A program made the translations under genes and the position numbers. Under the pieces are notes generated by a model. It was not told the origin of the DNA, made no database searches, and was given only the letters and a program-made list of their open reading frames with translations. A stretch of DNA of 64,000 bases, taken from an uncultured Planctomycetota bacterium (GTDB lineage: Bacteria > Planctomycetota > Brocadiia > CAIUPP01). The number at the start of each line of letters is the position of its first letter. Position 1 is the first letter of the stretch. Shown here in pieces: positions 18,380-28,874 of the stretch. Where the stretch lies: the NCBI GenBank assembly GCA_903901045.1, contig CAIUPP010000029.1, forward strand, positions 26,541 through 90,540, given 5' to 3'.

Positions 18380-18429
18380 CCGAGCCCTCCTCCTCACGAT
18401 GGAATGAAAATATGACCTTGCGCCCGCGT

Positions 18430-21400
18430 TCAATTTTCCTTCACGCCTAACGCCCCGATATCCGTCCCGCCCTCGCCCGCGCCGCTGTTGGGGCTGCCGG
18501 GTTTCAGGCGGTAATCGCCATGCTCGGCATCGACGTAATCCGGGTCCTTGAAGATGGAATGCTGGTCCTTGCCGGTGTCCTTCTGCCACGCCTTCAGGCC
18601 CATGTATTGCATGTTCTCATACCGCATGACGCCTTTGTGCGCTCCCCTTCCCCTGAAGAAGGGGTCCTTCACCGCGAACTCGTCCGTCGTGCCGATGGAG
18701 CCGTGGTTCTCGGCGAGATACTTGACGTAGTAATCCTGCACCTCCGTGCCGAAGTTGTTGTAGTCGCTGTCGAAGGTTGCCAGTTGCTCGTGCGTGGAGC
18801 CGATGAAGGAAATCTCGCAAATGAAGCAGTACACGAAGGAGTTGTTCCGGCACACGGCGCCTTCCAGGGACCCCGGACCGTACGCCAGGGCGCTCAGGGT
18901 GAGGCAGCAGGAGTTGCTGGTGAACTTCGACCGCGGGCTGTCCAGCAGCAGCGCCCCGCCCTCCATCGCGTACATAACATTGTGGTCTGCGGCGAAGCCG
19001 GGGGAGCGATGCGCGAAAAGCCCGGTGCTGGTCGGCATGGCCTGCCAATGATGGTTCCAGAACTTGCAATGGGAGACGGTCACGTCCGACGAGTCGGCCG
19101 CGTAGACGCCGGAATGCGCGAACCAGCGGATTTCAAATCCTCGGATGGTCACGTACGGCGCGCGTTCGAGCTTCAGGCAGGAATTGGCTTCGTGCCGGCC
19201 GTCGAGGATCACCGTGCCGGGGGTTTCCGCTTCGAGGGTGATCGGCGCGCCGGCGAGCCCGCCGTGGGTGAGCTTCGTCTCGCCGGGATACAGCCCCGGC
19301 ATCAGGACCACGTGGTCGCCCGGCAGCGCGCGGTCCACGGCGAACTGGATCGTGCGCCAGGGCTTCTCGTGCGTGCCGGTTCCGTCGGCGTCTTCGCCCT
19401 GGGGGGAGACGAAGTAGGACTTCGCCGCGCCCTTGAGGGCGAACGTCGCATCCTCGCCCACGGTCTTGTCGCCGACCTGGTCCTTGAGAATGATGCGATA
19501 GTGATAGGTCTTGCCGGATTGGACGGCGGGCGGGAGCAGCACGAGGTAGTTCGTCACGCGCGGCGTCGATCGCACCGACACCCAGTCCCCTCCGTCGGCG
19601 GAAATCCAGGAGCGTTGCACGTCCTTGGGCTGATCGAAGGCGGAGCCATACTTCTTGTCCGCCCCGTATTCAACCGTGGCCAGGCAGGGGGCGTCCGTTT
19701 CAAAGGAAAGGACCACGCCCTTGTCGTTGGCAAAGACGACCGGCGCGCGCTTGAGTTTCGGCCCCTTGTTCAACAACCGGACCATGAGCGTCTTGGGCGC
19801 GCTCCAGTTGCCGGCATTGTCGGAGACCGAGACGCTCACGGCGGCCACGGAGGCGTCCTTGGGAAGCGCCATATCCTTCCAGGTGGCGTACGGCTCGGGG
19901 GCGCTCCATTCGCCATTGCCGATGCGCACTTTCATCTGCGCCGGCTTGCCGGCGGCATCCTCCGCGCCGATGATCAGGCCGAACTGCGGCTCCGCGACCA
20001 CCCATTCATCCGACCGGCTTTCCGGCCCGAGTTGCCGCACGAGGTTCCGCCCGCCGCCGTTCCAGGGATCGCGCTCAAAGTAGAGCTCGCCCGATCCTCC
20101 GGCCCGCTGCGCAGGCGCCATCAGGGAAACCGTCACCGTCGGCGGCTCGATGTCCTTGAAGTCCGGCCCCACCGCGCCGAACGCGCCACAGTTCTCGCCG
20201 TTCGAGCCCATCTTCAGGCACGGGCTGTCCGGCAGCAGGCGATAGTCCCCCGTCGCCGGGCCTGCGAAGCGCGGGTTCGCCTCGATGCTGTGCTCCCCCG
20301 CCCCCATCTTGCGCGCCAGGTCCAGGCTGGCCTGGAGTTGCTCGCGGTCCAGGCTCTGCCAGAAGCATTCGTAGTCCACCACCGTTCCCTGCACGATGGA
20401 CGGCATGTAGATCGGCGCGGAGAAGCCGCCGACGATGTTGAAGCGCGAGACCCCCTTGGGATGGTTGCCGGAACCGCTGAGGCCGTGGGTGATTCCGCCC
20501 ACGAGGGTGTTGTTCTCAACGGTGTACGCGCTGACCGGGGCCTTGATGAAGATCCCGTTGTCGAACCCGACGCAGAGGTTGCGCCGCACTTCTCCCTCGA
20601 TGGACTGGTAATAATACTGAATGGCGCAGTCATCCTGCATATCGACGGGGATCATGAACCGGTCGCGGATCTTGTTGAACCGGCAGTCCTCGACGATGGC
20701 GTGCTTGGCGGTGATGTAGACCCCGCCGGCGCAGTCGTCCGAGGTGCAGCGGAGAATCCGCATGTTCTCCACGCCCTCATCCACCGCCTGGAATCCGCGG
20801 ACGCAGTTCCAGGCGTGGCAGTCCTCGATGGTGCTGTTCGCCGCGCGCAGGATGCAGCCGCAGGAATAAATCCAGCCGAAGTAGTTGCGGAAATTGAGCC
20901 CGCGCACGGTGGTGTTCTGGCGCCAGACCATCAAGCCGTTGCGGTCGCGGCTCATGCCGAGGTTGTGCGTTTCCGGAGCGCGCCCGTCGGTGGTGTGGAA
21001 GAACAGCTCCTTGCCGTCGGACCAGATGCTCGCGGGGAACTGCGTCACCGCCGCGAGGTCGGCGACGAGTTCGTACCGGGTGCGGGCGTCCGCTTCCCAT
21101 ACATCGGGGGCGGTGTCGCGCAGGTTGATGGCGGCGGGGATTTTGAACACCCCCGGCTTTCCTTCCACCGGCGCGGCGTTCGCGATCTTCTGCCCGCCGT
21201 CGAACACGACCTCTTCAAAGCTGCCGTCGGCGTTCTTTGCGGCGGTGATCAGCAGCAGCGGTTGCGGCCCCACGCCGCGATTCTCCGCCCGGCCCACCGG
21301 CAACTCCCCCTGCGCATAGACCCCCTTGTGGATGATCACTTCGCTCGCTTCCTCCTTGACCGGGAGGAGCGAGAGCGCCTGGCGAAGCGTCGCGACCGGC

Positions 21401-21540
21401 TGCTCCGCCGTGCCGGGATTCTGGTCGTTTCCGGTCGTCGCGACGTGCACCGTGGCGGCGGAGAGCGAAGCGGCGGCGACGCAAGAGAACGCCGCTGCGC
21501 ACAACCACGTCCAAGGGGAGTTCTCGGCTCTCATCGACAT
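18430..21540 (-). CDS. Secreted double right-handed beta-helix protein, copy 1
   Basis: A 1036-residue exported protein with a signal peptide ending ASLSAA. Two pectin-lyase-like beta-helix regions are seen. The first starts with VHVATTGNDQNPGTAEQP (a DUF1565-type opening) and runs to ~residue 460. The second starts near YFVSPQGEDADG (~680) and runs to the end. Between them are Ig-like or FnIII-like linkers (VSVSVSDNAGNW, TYHYRIILKD). Such proteins bind or cleave acidic polysaccharides, but no catalytic residue can be assigned. ATG at 21540 is chosen because GGAG precedes it and the length then matches the paralog (1037 residues); an ATG at 21558 is also in frame. Confidence 0.82.
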   Translation of the reverse strand: MSMRAENSPWTWLCAAAFSCVAAASLSAATVHVATTGNDQNPGTAEQPVATLRQALSLLPVKEEASEVIIHKGVYAQGELPVGRAENRGVGPQPLLLITAAKNADGSFEEVVFDGGQKIANAAPVEGKPGVFKIPAAINLRDTAPDVWEADARTRYELVADLAAVTQFPASIWSDGKELFFHTTDGRAPETHNLGMSRDRNGLMVWRQNTTVRGLNFRNYFGWIYSCGCILRAANSTIEDCHAWNCVRGFQAVDEGVENMRILRCTSDDCAGGVYITAKHAIVEDCRFNKIRDRFMIPVDMQDDCAIQYYYQSIEGEVRRNLCVGFDNGIFIKAPVSAYTVENNTLVGGITHGLSGSGNHPKGVSRFNIVGGFSAPIYMPSIVQGTVVDYECFWQSLDREQLQASLDLARKMGAGEHSIEANPRFAGPATGDYRLLPDSPCLKMGSNGENCGAFGAVGPDFKDIEPPTVTVSLMAPAQRAGGSGELYFERDPWNGGGRNLVRQLGPESRSDEWVVAEPQFGLIIGAEDAAGKPAQMKVRIGNGEWSAPEPYATWKDMALPKDASVAAVSVSVSDNAGNWSAPKTLMVRLLNKGPKLKRAPVVFANDKGVVLSFETDAPCLATVEYGADKKYGSAFDQPKDVQRSWISADGGDWVSVRSTPRVTNYLVLLPPAVQSGKTYHYRIILKDQVGDKTVGEDATFALKGAAKSYFVSPQGEDADGTGTHEKPWRTIQFAVDRALPGDHVVLMPGLYPGETKLTHGGLAGAPITLEAETPGTVILDGRHEANSCLKLERAPYVTIRGFEIRWFAHSGVYAADSSDVTVSHCKFWNHHWQAMPTSTGLFAHRSPGFAADHNVMYAMEGGALLLDSPRSKFTSNSCCLTLSALAYGPGSLEGAVCRNNSFVYCFICEISFIGSTHEQLATFDSDYNNFGTEVQDYYVKYLAENHGSIGTTDEFAVKDPFFRGRGAHKGVMRYENMQYMGLKAWQKDTGKDQHSIFKDPDYVDAEHGDYRLKPGSPNSGAGEGGTDIGALGVKEN

Positions 21541-21667
21541 GTTTTCACTCCATGGCATCAGGTGTAACCCTCTCCGCTTTGCGCCAACTCAATTCTCCCG
21601 GGCGCCGCAGCGCACGGTCACTCACGAGGCGAGATGTGGAGTCTCGTCAGCTCGATTCAGTCCCCAA

Positions 21668-22708
21668 TCAGGGTTTCTTTTCGACGGCCGCCACCCGGAT
21701 GCCCATCGGCAGCCCGGAAGGCATTTCGCGCAATTCCAGGCCGGCGAAGTAGGCCGTTCCCTTGCCGTAGGTGTAGTCCAGCTCAATGCTCATGAGTCCC
21801 GTCCCCGGCAGCAGCTTCCCATCTTCAACCACGTGGTTGGTCTTCGTCTTGGGATCAAAGATGCCGAACGCCGCGTTGCAGATGTACCGCCACGGGCATT
21901 CCCCTTTTCCGGCGAGCCCGACTTGCAGCTTGTAGTTGCCGTAGGCGCCGTCGGGACCGGTGACCGCCTTGCTATCGGCCGTGTAGAGCCACCCCGTCAG
22001 GACCGCGTAGCCGTCCTGCGCATCCTTCTCGGTCCTGACCCAGCCGGAGAGAGAGTAGCGCTTGCCGGCTTCGACGGCGGTCTGCTGGGACGCCTTGACC
22101 GTGGTGGCGGCGCCGACGGTGTTGACGATCTTCAGCGCCGGGGTGCCTTCGGCGTCGGACTTCCGCACCCACTCGATCGTGCCCGCGGGCTGCCCCGCGT
22201 CGTAGATCCATCCGGCGGGCTTGGTGGCATCGTCCTTGTCGGCGACGGTCAGGTTCGCGTTGGCGATGAGGTTCTTGCCCAGGACCGGCTTGGCGTGGGC
22301 CATCTCAGGATAGCTCTTCGCCTGCTTGGCGGTCCCTTCGTCGAAATAGACCGAGTACGTGTCGATGGCCCCCGCCTGCATCGTGCCCAACCGCAGCCAG
22401 GCGAGCCTTCCCACGGCGGAACCCTCTTTGTCCGGGAAGAAACGGGAGGGGATTTCCTTTTCCTGCCCGGCTTGAACCAGCATCACGCGCGGGGAGTTCG
22501 GATCGAACGCGCCCTTCGCCCCGGCGCGCGCGAGCAGATCGGTGAAATCGACGTCCCACTCCACGAGCGCGTTGGCCTTTTCATCCAGCGCCTGGGCCGT
22601 CACCTGCGCGCGGTAGTTCCATTCCGGGTTCGACCAGGCGGGCGAAGCCGCCAATGCCGCCGAGCCCGTCAACGCCAACGCCAGCGCGATTACCATTACG
22701 TACCTCAT
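21668..22708 (-). CDS. Secreted DUF2341-like protein, copy 2
   Basis: A 346-residue paralog of the 17348-18379 protein with the same order of parts: signal peptide (RYVMVIALALALTGSAALAA), WNYRAQVT, WDVDFTDLLARAG, DPNSPRVMLVQ, YSVYFDEG, then a sandwich domain with YSLSGWVRTEKD and GLELREMP. GAGGAGG upstream fixes ATG 22708. The closeness of the two copies indicates a tandem duplication that also included the beta-helix gene. No enzyme motif is recognised; a binding or scaffold role is possible. Confidence 0.8.
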   Translation of the reverse strand: MRYVMVIALALALTGSAALAASPAWSNPEWNYRAQVTAQALDEKANALVEWDVDFTDLLARAGAKGAFDPNSPRVMLVQAGQEKEIPSRFFPDKEGSAVGRLAWLRLGTMQAGAIDTYSVYFDEGTAKQAKSYPEMAHAKPVLGKNLIANANLTVADKDDATKPAGWIYDAGQPAGTIEWVRKSDAEGTPALKIVNTVGAATTVKASQQTAVEAGKRYSLSGWVRTEKDAQDGYAVLTGWLYTADSKAVTGPDGAYGNYKLQVGLAGKGECPWRYICNAAFGIFDPKTKTNHVVEDGKLLPGTGLMSIELDYTYGKGTAYFAGLELREMPSGLPMGIRVAAVEKKP

Positions 22709-22759
22709 GCTGATCCTCCTCATAACCTGGAAATGAAAGAGATGCCCATGCGCCCGCGT

Positions 22760-25700
22760 TCAATTCTCCTTAACGCCCATCGCGCCGATGGTCGTACCGC
22801 CCTCGCCCGCCCCGATGTTGGGGCTGCCGGGCTTCAGGCGGAAATCGCCGTGTTCGGAATCGACGTACTCCGGGTCCATGAAGATGGAATGCAGGTCTTT
22901 GTGCATCCCCTGCTGCCAGGCCTTCAGCCCCATGTACTGCTTCCCATCCAGCCAGATGACCCCCTTGCGCGCGCCGCGATTGGTATAGAAGGGGTCCTTG
23001 GCCACGAACTCGTCCGTCGAGCCGATGCCGATTTTGCTTTCGGCGTTGTACTTGACATAAACATCCTGGACGTTCGTGCCGATGTTATTGTAGTCGCTGT
23101 CGAAGGTCGCCATTTGCTCGGGGGTGTTGCCCACCAGCGCGAACTGGTCAATGCCGTTGTACACGAAGGAGTTGTTCCGGGAGACGGAGCTCTCGGCGGA
23201 CCCTGGCCCGAACGCGGCGGCATTGAACATGGCGGTGATGCTGTTATAGGTGATCCGCGCCCGCGAGCTTTCCAGGAACGTAATCCCCGCCGCCACGGCG
23301 TACATGACATTGTGGTCCGCCGCGAAGCGGGGGGAGCGGTGCACGAAGATTCCGTCGCCGTCCGGCACGCCCTGCCAATGATGGTTCCACATTCTGCAAT
23401 GCGAGACGGTCACGTCCGACGAGTCGACCGCGTAGACGCCGGAATGCGCGAACCAGCGCATCTCGAAGCCGCTGATCGTCACGTACGAAGCCTTTTCGAG
23501 CTTCAGGCAGGCGCCGGCTTCGTGCCGGCCGTCAAGAACCACGCTGCCGGGCGTCTCGGCTTCGAGGGTGATCGGCGCGCCGGCGAGCCCGCCGTGCGTG
23601 AGCTTGGCCTCACCGGTATACAGGCCCGGCAGCAGGATCACCCGGTCCCCGGGCAGCGCGCGGTCCACGGCGAACTGGATCGTGCGCCAGGGCTTCTCGC
23701 GCGAGCAGTTTCCGTCGGCGTCCTCGCCCTGAGGGGAGACGAAATAGGACTTCGCCGCCCCCTTGAGGGTGAACGTCGCATCCGCGCCCACGGTCTTGTT
23801 GCCGATCTGGTCCTGCAGAATGATCCGGTAGTGATAGGTTCTGCCCGTGGCCACCGCGGGGTTCAGCAGCACCAGGTAGTTCGTCACGCGCGGGACCGAG
23901 CGTTCCGACACCCAGTCCCCGCCGTCGGCGGCAATCCATGAGCGTTGCACGTCCTTGGGCTGCTCGAAGACGGAGCCGTACGTCTTGGTCGGCCCGTATT
24001 CGATCCTGGCCAGGCAGGGAGAATCCGTTTCGAAGGAAACGACCGCGCCCTTGTCGTTGACGTAGACCACCGGGACGCCCTTGAGCTTCGGCCCCTTGTC
24101 CATCAGCCGGACGATGATCGTTTTGGGCGCGCTCCAGTTGCCGGCGTCGTCGGAGACTGCGACGCTGACGGCGGTCGAGACCGCGTGGGGGGGCACCGCA
24201 GCCTCCTTCCACGTGGCGAAGGGCTCCGCGGCGCTCCAGGCGCCGTCGCCGATGCGCATCTTCATCTGCGCCGGCTTGCCGGCGGCATCCTCCGCGCCGA
24301 CGATCAAACCGAACTGGGCCTCCGCGACCGCCCATTCGTCCGAACGGCTTTCCGGCCCGAGCTGCCGCACGAGATTCCGTCCGCCGCCGTTCCAGGGATC
24401 GCGCTCGAAGTAGAGTTCGCCCGCTCCGCCGGCGCGCTGCGCGGGGGGCGTCAGGGAGAGCGTGACGGTCGGCGGCTCGATATCCTTGAAGTCCGCCCCC
24501 ACCGGGCCGTACGCGCCGCAATATTCGCCGTTCGGGCCGACCTTCAGGCAGGGGCTGTTCGGCAAGAGGCGATAGTCCCCCGTTGCCGCACCCGCAAAGC
24601 GCGGGTCCAGCTCGATATTGTGCTCGCCCGTTCCCACCTTGCGCGCCGTGTCCAGAAAGCTCTGGAGCATGTCGCGCCCGAGGGGCTGCCAGAAGCAGTT
24701 GCAGTCCACCACCGTGCCGGGCAGAATCTGGGCGGGAGAGGCGATGGGTGTTGAGAAGCCGCAGATAATGTTGTAGCGCAGGATGCTCTTGGAATCGTAG
24801 CCGGTGCAGCCGATGCCCCAGGTGAGCCCGCCCAGAACCGTGTTGTGCTCGATGACGTACGTGCTGACCGTCCCCTTCATGAAGATGCCGTTATTGAAGC
24901 CGACGCAGAGGTTGCGGCGCACTTCTCCTTCAACTCCCTGGTAGTAGTAGTGAATGCCGCTGTCATCCTGGGGGTCGGCGGGAATCATGAACCGGTCGCG
25001 GATTTTGATGAACCGGCAGTCCTCGACCACCACGTGTTTGGCGGTGGCGTAGACGCCGCCGGCGCAATCGTCGCCGGTGCAGCGCAGGATGCGCATTCCT
25101 TCCACGCCCTGGTCGGCCGCCTCGAAAGCGCGCACGCAATTCCAGGCATGACAGTCCTCCAGGGTGCTGTTCGCCGCGCGCAGGATGCAGCCGCTGGAGT
25201 AAACCCAGCCGAAGTAGTTGCGGAAATGGAAACCGCGCACCGTGGTGTTCTGCCGCCAGACCATGAGACCGTTGCGAGCGCCGTTCATGCCGATGTCGTG
25301 CGCTTCCGGAGGACGGCCGTCGCTGGTGTGGAAGAACATTTCCGTTCCGCTGCACCAGAGGCTCGCGGGGAACTGGGCCACCGCCGCCAGGTCGGCCGCG
25401 AGTTCGTACCGCGTGCGCTTGTCCGCCTCCCAGACGTCGGGCGCGGTGTCGCGCAGTTTGAGGGTGGCCGGGATCTTGAACACCCCCGGCTTCCCTTCCA
25501 CCGGTTCGCCCTTCGCGATCTTCTGCCCGCCGTCGAACGTGACCTCTTCGAAGCTGCCGTCGGGGTTCTTTCCGGCGGTGATCAGCAGCAGCGGCAAGGG
25601 GCCGAAATCGCGGTTCTCCGGCCGGCCCACGGCCAACTCATCCTGGGCGTAGACCCCTTGGTGGACGATCACCTCGCTGGCCTCCTCCTTGGCCGGGAGA

Positions 25701-25873
25701 AGCGCGAGCGCTTGCCGAAGCGTGGCGACCGGCTGCTCCGCCGTGCCGGGGTTCGCGTCGCTGCCGTTCACCGCCACGTGCAGCGTGGCGGCGGAGAGCG
25801 AGGCGGCGGCCACGCCAAGGAACGCCCCGGCAAACAATGACGCGAAGGGTCTCTTCCAGGTTTTCAGCGGCAT
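22760..25873 (-). CDS. Secreted double right-handed beta-helix protein, copy 2
   Basis: A 1037-residue paralog of the 18430-21540 protein with the same architecture: signal peptide (FAGAFLGVAAASLSAA), first beta-helix opening LHVAVNGSDANPGTAEQP, Ig/FnIII-like middle and a second beta-helix opening YFVSPQGEDADG. GAAAGGAAA upstream selects ATG 25873; the frame is open further upstream but that part overlaps the tail of the pseudopilin gene. Divergence is greatest in the middle of each helix (for example ITHGLSGSGNHP against LTWGIGCTGYDS), where ligand-contacting turns would lie, suggesting that the copies have specialised (inference). Confidence 0.82.
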   Translation of the reverse strand: MPLKTWKRPFASLFAGAFLGVAAASLSAATLHVAVNGSDANPGTAEQPVATLRQALALLPAKEEASEVIVHQGVYAQDELAVGRPENRDFGPLPLLLITAGKNPDGSFEEVTFDGGQKIAKGEPVEGKPGVFKIPATLKLRDTAPDVWEADKRTRYELAADLAAVAQFPASLWCSGTEMFFHTSDGRPPEAHDIGMNGARNGLMVWRQNTTVRGFHFRNYFGWVYSSGCILRAANSTLEDCHAWNCVRAFEAADQGVEGMRILRCTGDDCAGGVYATAKHVVVEDCRFIKIRDRFMIPADPQDDSGIHYYYQGVEGEVRRNLCVGFNNGIFMKGTVSTYVIEHNTVLGGLTWGIGCTGYDSKSILRYNIICGFSTPIASPAQILPGTVVDCNCFWQPLGRDMLQSFLDTARKVGTGEHNIELDPRFAGAATGDYRLLPNSPCLKVGPNGEYCGAYGPVGADFKDIEPPTVTLSLTPPAQRAGGAGELYFERDPWNGGGRNLVRQLGPESRSDEWAVAEAQFGLIVGAEDAAGKPAQMKMRIGDGAWSAAEPFATWKEAAVPPHAVSTAVSVAVSDDAGNWSAPKTIIVRLMDKGPKLKGVPVVYVNDKGAVVSFETDSPCLARIEYGPTKTYGSVFEQPKDVQRSWIAADGGDWVSERSVPRVTNYLVLLNPAVATGRTYHYRIILQDQIGNKTVGADATFTLKGAAKSYFVSPQGEDADGNCSREKPWRTIQFAVDRALPGDRVILLPGLYTGEAKLTHGGLAGAPITLEAETPGSVVLDGRHEAGACLKLEKASYVTISGFEMRWFAHSGVYAVDSSDVTVSHCRMWNHHWQGVPDGDGIFVHRSPRFAADHNVMYAVAAGITFLESSRARITYNSITAMFNAAAFGPGSAESSVSRNNSFVYNGIDQFALVGNTPEQMATFDSDYNNIGTNVQDVYVKYNAESKIGIGSTDEFVAKDPFYTNRGARKGVIWLDGKQYMGLKAWQQGMHKDLHSIFMDPEYVDSEHGDFRLKPGSPNIGAGEGGTTIGAMGVKEN

Positions 25874-25905
25874 GAATTTCCTTTCATTGGGTCGTGACAT
25901 AGGAG

Positions 25906-25933
25906 GGACGGCTTCCCGGCGGGGAAGCCGTCC
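25906..25933 (-). terminator. Perfect 12-bp stem-loop between pseudopilin and beta-helix genes
   Basis: GGACGGCTTCCC and GGGAAGCCGTCC form a perfect 12-bp stem with a 4-base loop in the 94-base gap between the pseudopilin stop (25968) and the beta-helix start (25873). No U-run follows, so it is a weak terminator or an RNA-stabilising hairpin that could set different expression levels for the two genes. Confidence 0.5.
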
Positions 25934-25967
25934 ACTCCCATGCTCAGACGCCCCCTGTTTCGACCCG

Positions 25968-27320
25968 TTAGTAATCGACGTTGTAAGGCAGGGTTGTGTC
26001 CATGCCATTCTGGACGTCAAAGCGGTGCCAGACGCGGAACGCGCAGGAGGCATCGCCGCCGGAGACGGTGGCAGAGGTCTCGCATCCCTTCCAGTTGGCC
26101 GTCAAGTCGAAGCCGGGCGAGGCGACTTCGGAGAAGATCACATTGTTGACTTCCAAGGAATTCATAATGCCCTGGGCGTAGGTCCAGTTGCTCCCGCGCT
26201 TCCACCAGAGGATCTGCTGCTGCGGATCGCCATACCACTTGGCGCTCCAGTCGCCGTAGAGCACGTTGTAGCCATCCTTGTGCGCGTACCAGCCTGCGCC
26301 CATCCATCCGCCATAGTTGACGAGAGAAGAGGCATAGTTTGCGGGCTCCGGACGCGAGAAACTGTCCGAAATCAACGCGCGGCCGGCGGCGATCTTCTGC
26401 GTCTTAAACATCGGGGAGCCCGGCTGATTCGGGATCAACGGCTTGAAGTAGAGCCAGGCCGTCGGGGGCGCTGCGGAATCCAGCCACTTGCCGTTGTAAG
26501 ACTCCAGCGGGTTGTTCCGGTAGTTGTAGTCGCACTGGACCGTGTCGCCGTTCCAGAACGCGCCGCTTCCCCACCAACCCCAGTCCCAACCGTGGAACTT
26601 CGACCATTTCCCATACATCAGGGACTTGGCATCGAAGCCGCCCAGCGCCTGCATCTGGCCCGGGCCGGTCACTGCCGTTCCGGTGGTGGGCAGATTCCCA
26701 TACTTCTCATACGCGTTCTGGTCGGCCGGAAGGGTGCCGCCGGTCGAGGGACAGTAAAAGGTCCGCGCGTCAGCGAGGTAGCCGGCGGCCAGAAGGTTGC
26801 CGAGCCCGATGGGCGCCGTGTTCAAATGTCCGTCCGCGTTAGGCGTGCCGGCTGCAAACGTGCCGGCCGCCACGGCCAACGCGCCCAACGTGCCGGCCTG
26901 TCCGGTGAAAATGGTCCGCGACATGAAGGTCGGGGACCAGAGCCATTCCGTGCCGGGATTTCCGGCAACCTTTGTCCCACAAAGGGAACCCGTTCTGACC
27001 TTGTCGGTCGTCTTCGTATCGTTGTACCAACCGTCATTCTGGGACGCAGCCGACAAATTGTGGTCGGCCGTATTCCAGGAGGCAAACGGCCCGGCACCCC
27101 AGGCCGGCCAGGAAGGATAGTACCCGGCGTAGTCGCCGCAGTAGCTTTCCATCGCCCTGGACATCTGGCTCAGGTTGTTGAGGCAGGCCGACCTGCGCGC
27201 CTTCTCGCGCGCCGCCGCCAACGCCGGCAGGAGCATTCCGGCCAGAATGGCGATGATCGCTATCACGACTAGCAGCTCAATCAACGTGAACGCCGACAGC
27301 CACGCCTTCGCGTTTCTCAT
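25968..27320 (-). CDS. Type IV pilin-like (H-X9-DG type) protein 2
   Basis: A 450-residue pseudopilin. The leader is a short basic stretch then [18 protein letters not shown], the class III prepilin cleavage and methylation site with Glu5 and a hydrophobic helix to ~residue 35. [15 protein letters not shown] follows, as in the large DUF1559-like pilin families of PVC bacteria. The C-terminal H-X9-DG box is present as [12 protein letters not shown], with DW for DG. It is likely to be processed by a prepilin peptidase and anchored at the cell surface. AAGGAGG upstream selects ATG 27320 over a GTG six bases earlier. It is a close paralog of the next gene upstream. Confidence 0.88.
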   Translation of the reverse strand: MRNAKAWLSAFTLIELLVVIAIIAILAGMLLPALAAAREKARRSACLNNLSQMSRAMESYCGDYAGYYPSWPAWGAGPFASWNTADHNLSAASQNDGWYNDTKTTDKVRTGSLCGTKVAGNPGTEWLWSPTFMSRTIFTGQAGTLGALAVAAGTFAAGTPNADGHLNTAPIGLGNLLAAGYLADARTFYCPSTGGTLPADQNAYEKYGNLPTTGTAVTGPGQMQALGGFDAKSLMYGKWSKFHGWDWGWWGSGAFWNGDTVQCDYNYRNNPLESYNGKWLDSAAPPTAWLYFKPLIPNQPGSPMFKTQKIAAGRALISDSFSRPEPANYASSLVNYGGWMGAGWYAHKDGYNVLYGDWSAKWYGDPQQQILWWKRGSNWTYAQGIMNSLEVNNVIFSEVASPGFDLTANWKGCETSATVSGGDASCAFRVWHRFDVQNGMDTTLPYNVDY

Positions 27321-27509
27321 GGTCACGACCTCCTTCCCGATAGAACTTGGCCCACCGGACCGCCCGGCGGCTCCCGAACGATTGCGCAGAGCGTCGCCGA
27401 CAAAACCTTTTCGCCAGCGTCCTGGAGAACGCTGCGGTCATGCCGGAGGGCCTCAGCGGCCAGTAGCTCCGCGCGCTTTGCGACAGAACGGGCCTCTTCT
27501 TTCGTCCCG

Positions 27510-28874
27510 CTAGTAGTCCACGTTGTAAGGCAGGACTGTATCCATGCCATTTTGGACGTCAAAGCGGTGCCAGACACGGAATGAGCAGGAGGCATCGCCG
27601 CCCGAAACAGTGGCGGAGGTCTCGGCGCCTCTCCACTGGACGGTCCCCAACGTAAGACTGACTGTCGAATCGGTGTAGTAGTCGGAGTAGATCACATTGT
27701 TGACGGCCAAGGAATTCGTCATACCCTGGACATAGGTCCAACTGCTCCCGTGCTTCCACCAGAGGATCTGCTGCTGCGGGTCGCCATACCACTTGGCGCT
27801 CCAGTCGCCGTAGAGCACGTTGTAGCCATCTCTGTGCGCGTACCATGACGCGCCCATCCATGAGGTGTAATTGCTGGGAAGGGCCGCATAGTTCGAGGGT
27901 TCCGGCCGTGAGAAGCTGTCTGAGACCAGCGCGCGCCCTGCCGCAATCTTCTGGGTCTTGAACATCGGGGTGCTGGGCTGGCACGGGATCAACGGCTTGA
28001 AGTAGAGCCAGGCCGTTGGGGGCGCGCTGGAGTTCATCCAATAGCCGCTGTAGGACTGCAGCGGAATGTTTCGATAGTTGTAGTCGCACTGGACCGTGGC
28101 CCCGTTCCACACAGCGGCCCCTCCCCAGTTGGCATTGTCCCAGCCGCCGATTTTCGACCAGTTCCCGTACATCAGGGACTTGGCGTCAAACCCGCCCAGT
28201 TTCTGGAGGAGCGCCAGGCTATTCGCCGCGTTTCCATAGCAGGACATTCCGCCGTACTTTTCATACCCGTTCTGATCGCAGGGAATGCTGCCGGCCGCTG
28301 TGGGGCAGAAGAAGGACCGTGCGTCGCCCAGATACCCGGAAGCCAGCAGGCACCCCAGTCCGATGGGCGCCGCATTCAGGTGGCCGTTTGCGTTGAACGT
28401 GCCGGCCGACAAGGTACCGGATGCCATGGAAGTCGCGTTTGGCGTGTTGGCCTGCCCATCAAAAATCGTTCGCGCCATCCACGTGGGGGAGCAGAACCAT
28501 TCCGTTCCGGGATGGTTGGTGTAGACTTTCTCGCCGCAAACGCCGCCCGTCCTGACCTTATCTCCCGTCTTGGGATCGACGTACCATCCGTCATTTTGCG
28601 AGGCCGTTGAGAGAGCATTGTCAGAGCTGATGTTGGCAAACGGCCCGGCGCCCCAGGCCGGCCAGGAAGGATAGTATCCGCCGTAGTCACTGCAATAGCT
28701 TTCCATCGCTCTGGACATCTGGCTCAGGTTGTTCAAGCAGGCGGTCCTGCGCGCCTTCTCCCGCGCCGCCGCCAGCGCCGGCAGGAGCATTCCGGCCAGG
28801 ATGGCTATGATCGCGATGACGACTAGCAGTTCGATCAGCGTGAACGCCGACAGCCACGGCCTCTCGCTCTTCAT
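27510..28874 (-). CDS. Type IV pilin-like (H-X9-DG type) protein 1
   Basis: A 454-residue paralog of the neighbouring pseudopilin: leader [33 protein letters not shown], then the same long globular domain and the variant box [15 protein letters not shown] 28874 overlaps the stop of the upstream regulator gene by ATGA, and GGAGGG lies upstream, so its translation is probably coupled to the regulator. Paired pilin-like proteins next to secreted beta-helix proteins suggest a surface display or polysaccharide-capture role rather than pilus assembly; no pilus machinery genes are nearby (inference). Confidence 0.88.
   Translation of the reverse strand: MKSERPWLSAFTLIELLVVIAIIAILAGMLLPALAAAREKARRTACLNNLSQMSRAMESYCSDYGGYYPSWPAWGAGPFANISSDNALSTASQNDGWYVDPKTGDKVRTGGVCGEKVYTNHPGTEWFCSPTWMARTIFDGQANTPNATSMASGTLSAGTFNANGHLNAAPIGLGCLLASGYLGDARSFFCPTAAGSIPCDQNGYEKYGGMSCYGNAANSLALLQKLGGFDAKSLMYGNWSKIGGWDNANWGGAAVWNGATVQCDYNYRNIPLQSYSGYWMNSSAPPTAWLYFKPLIPCQPSTPMFKTQKIAAGRALVSDSFSRPEPSNYAALPSNYTSWMGASWYAHRDGYNVLYGDWSAKWYGDPQQQILWWKHGSSWTYVQGMTNSLAVNNVIYSDYYTDSTVSLTLGTVQWRGAETSATVSGGDASCSFRVWHRFDVQNGMDTVLPYNVDY

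Noticed and set aside
21601..21667. Short dyad (GAGA..TCTC) between the duplicated secreted units as a terminator
   Set aside because: The stem is only 4 bases and has no U-run.
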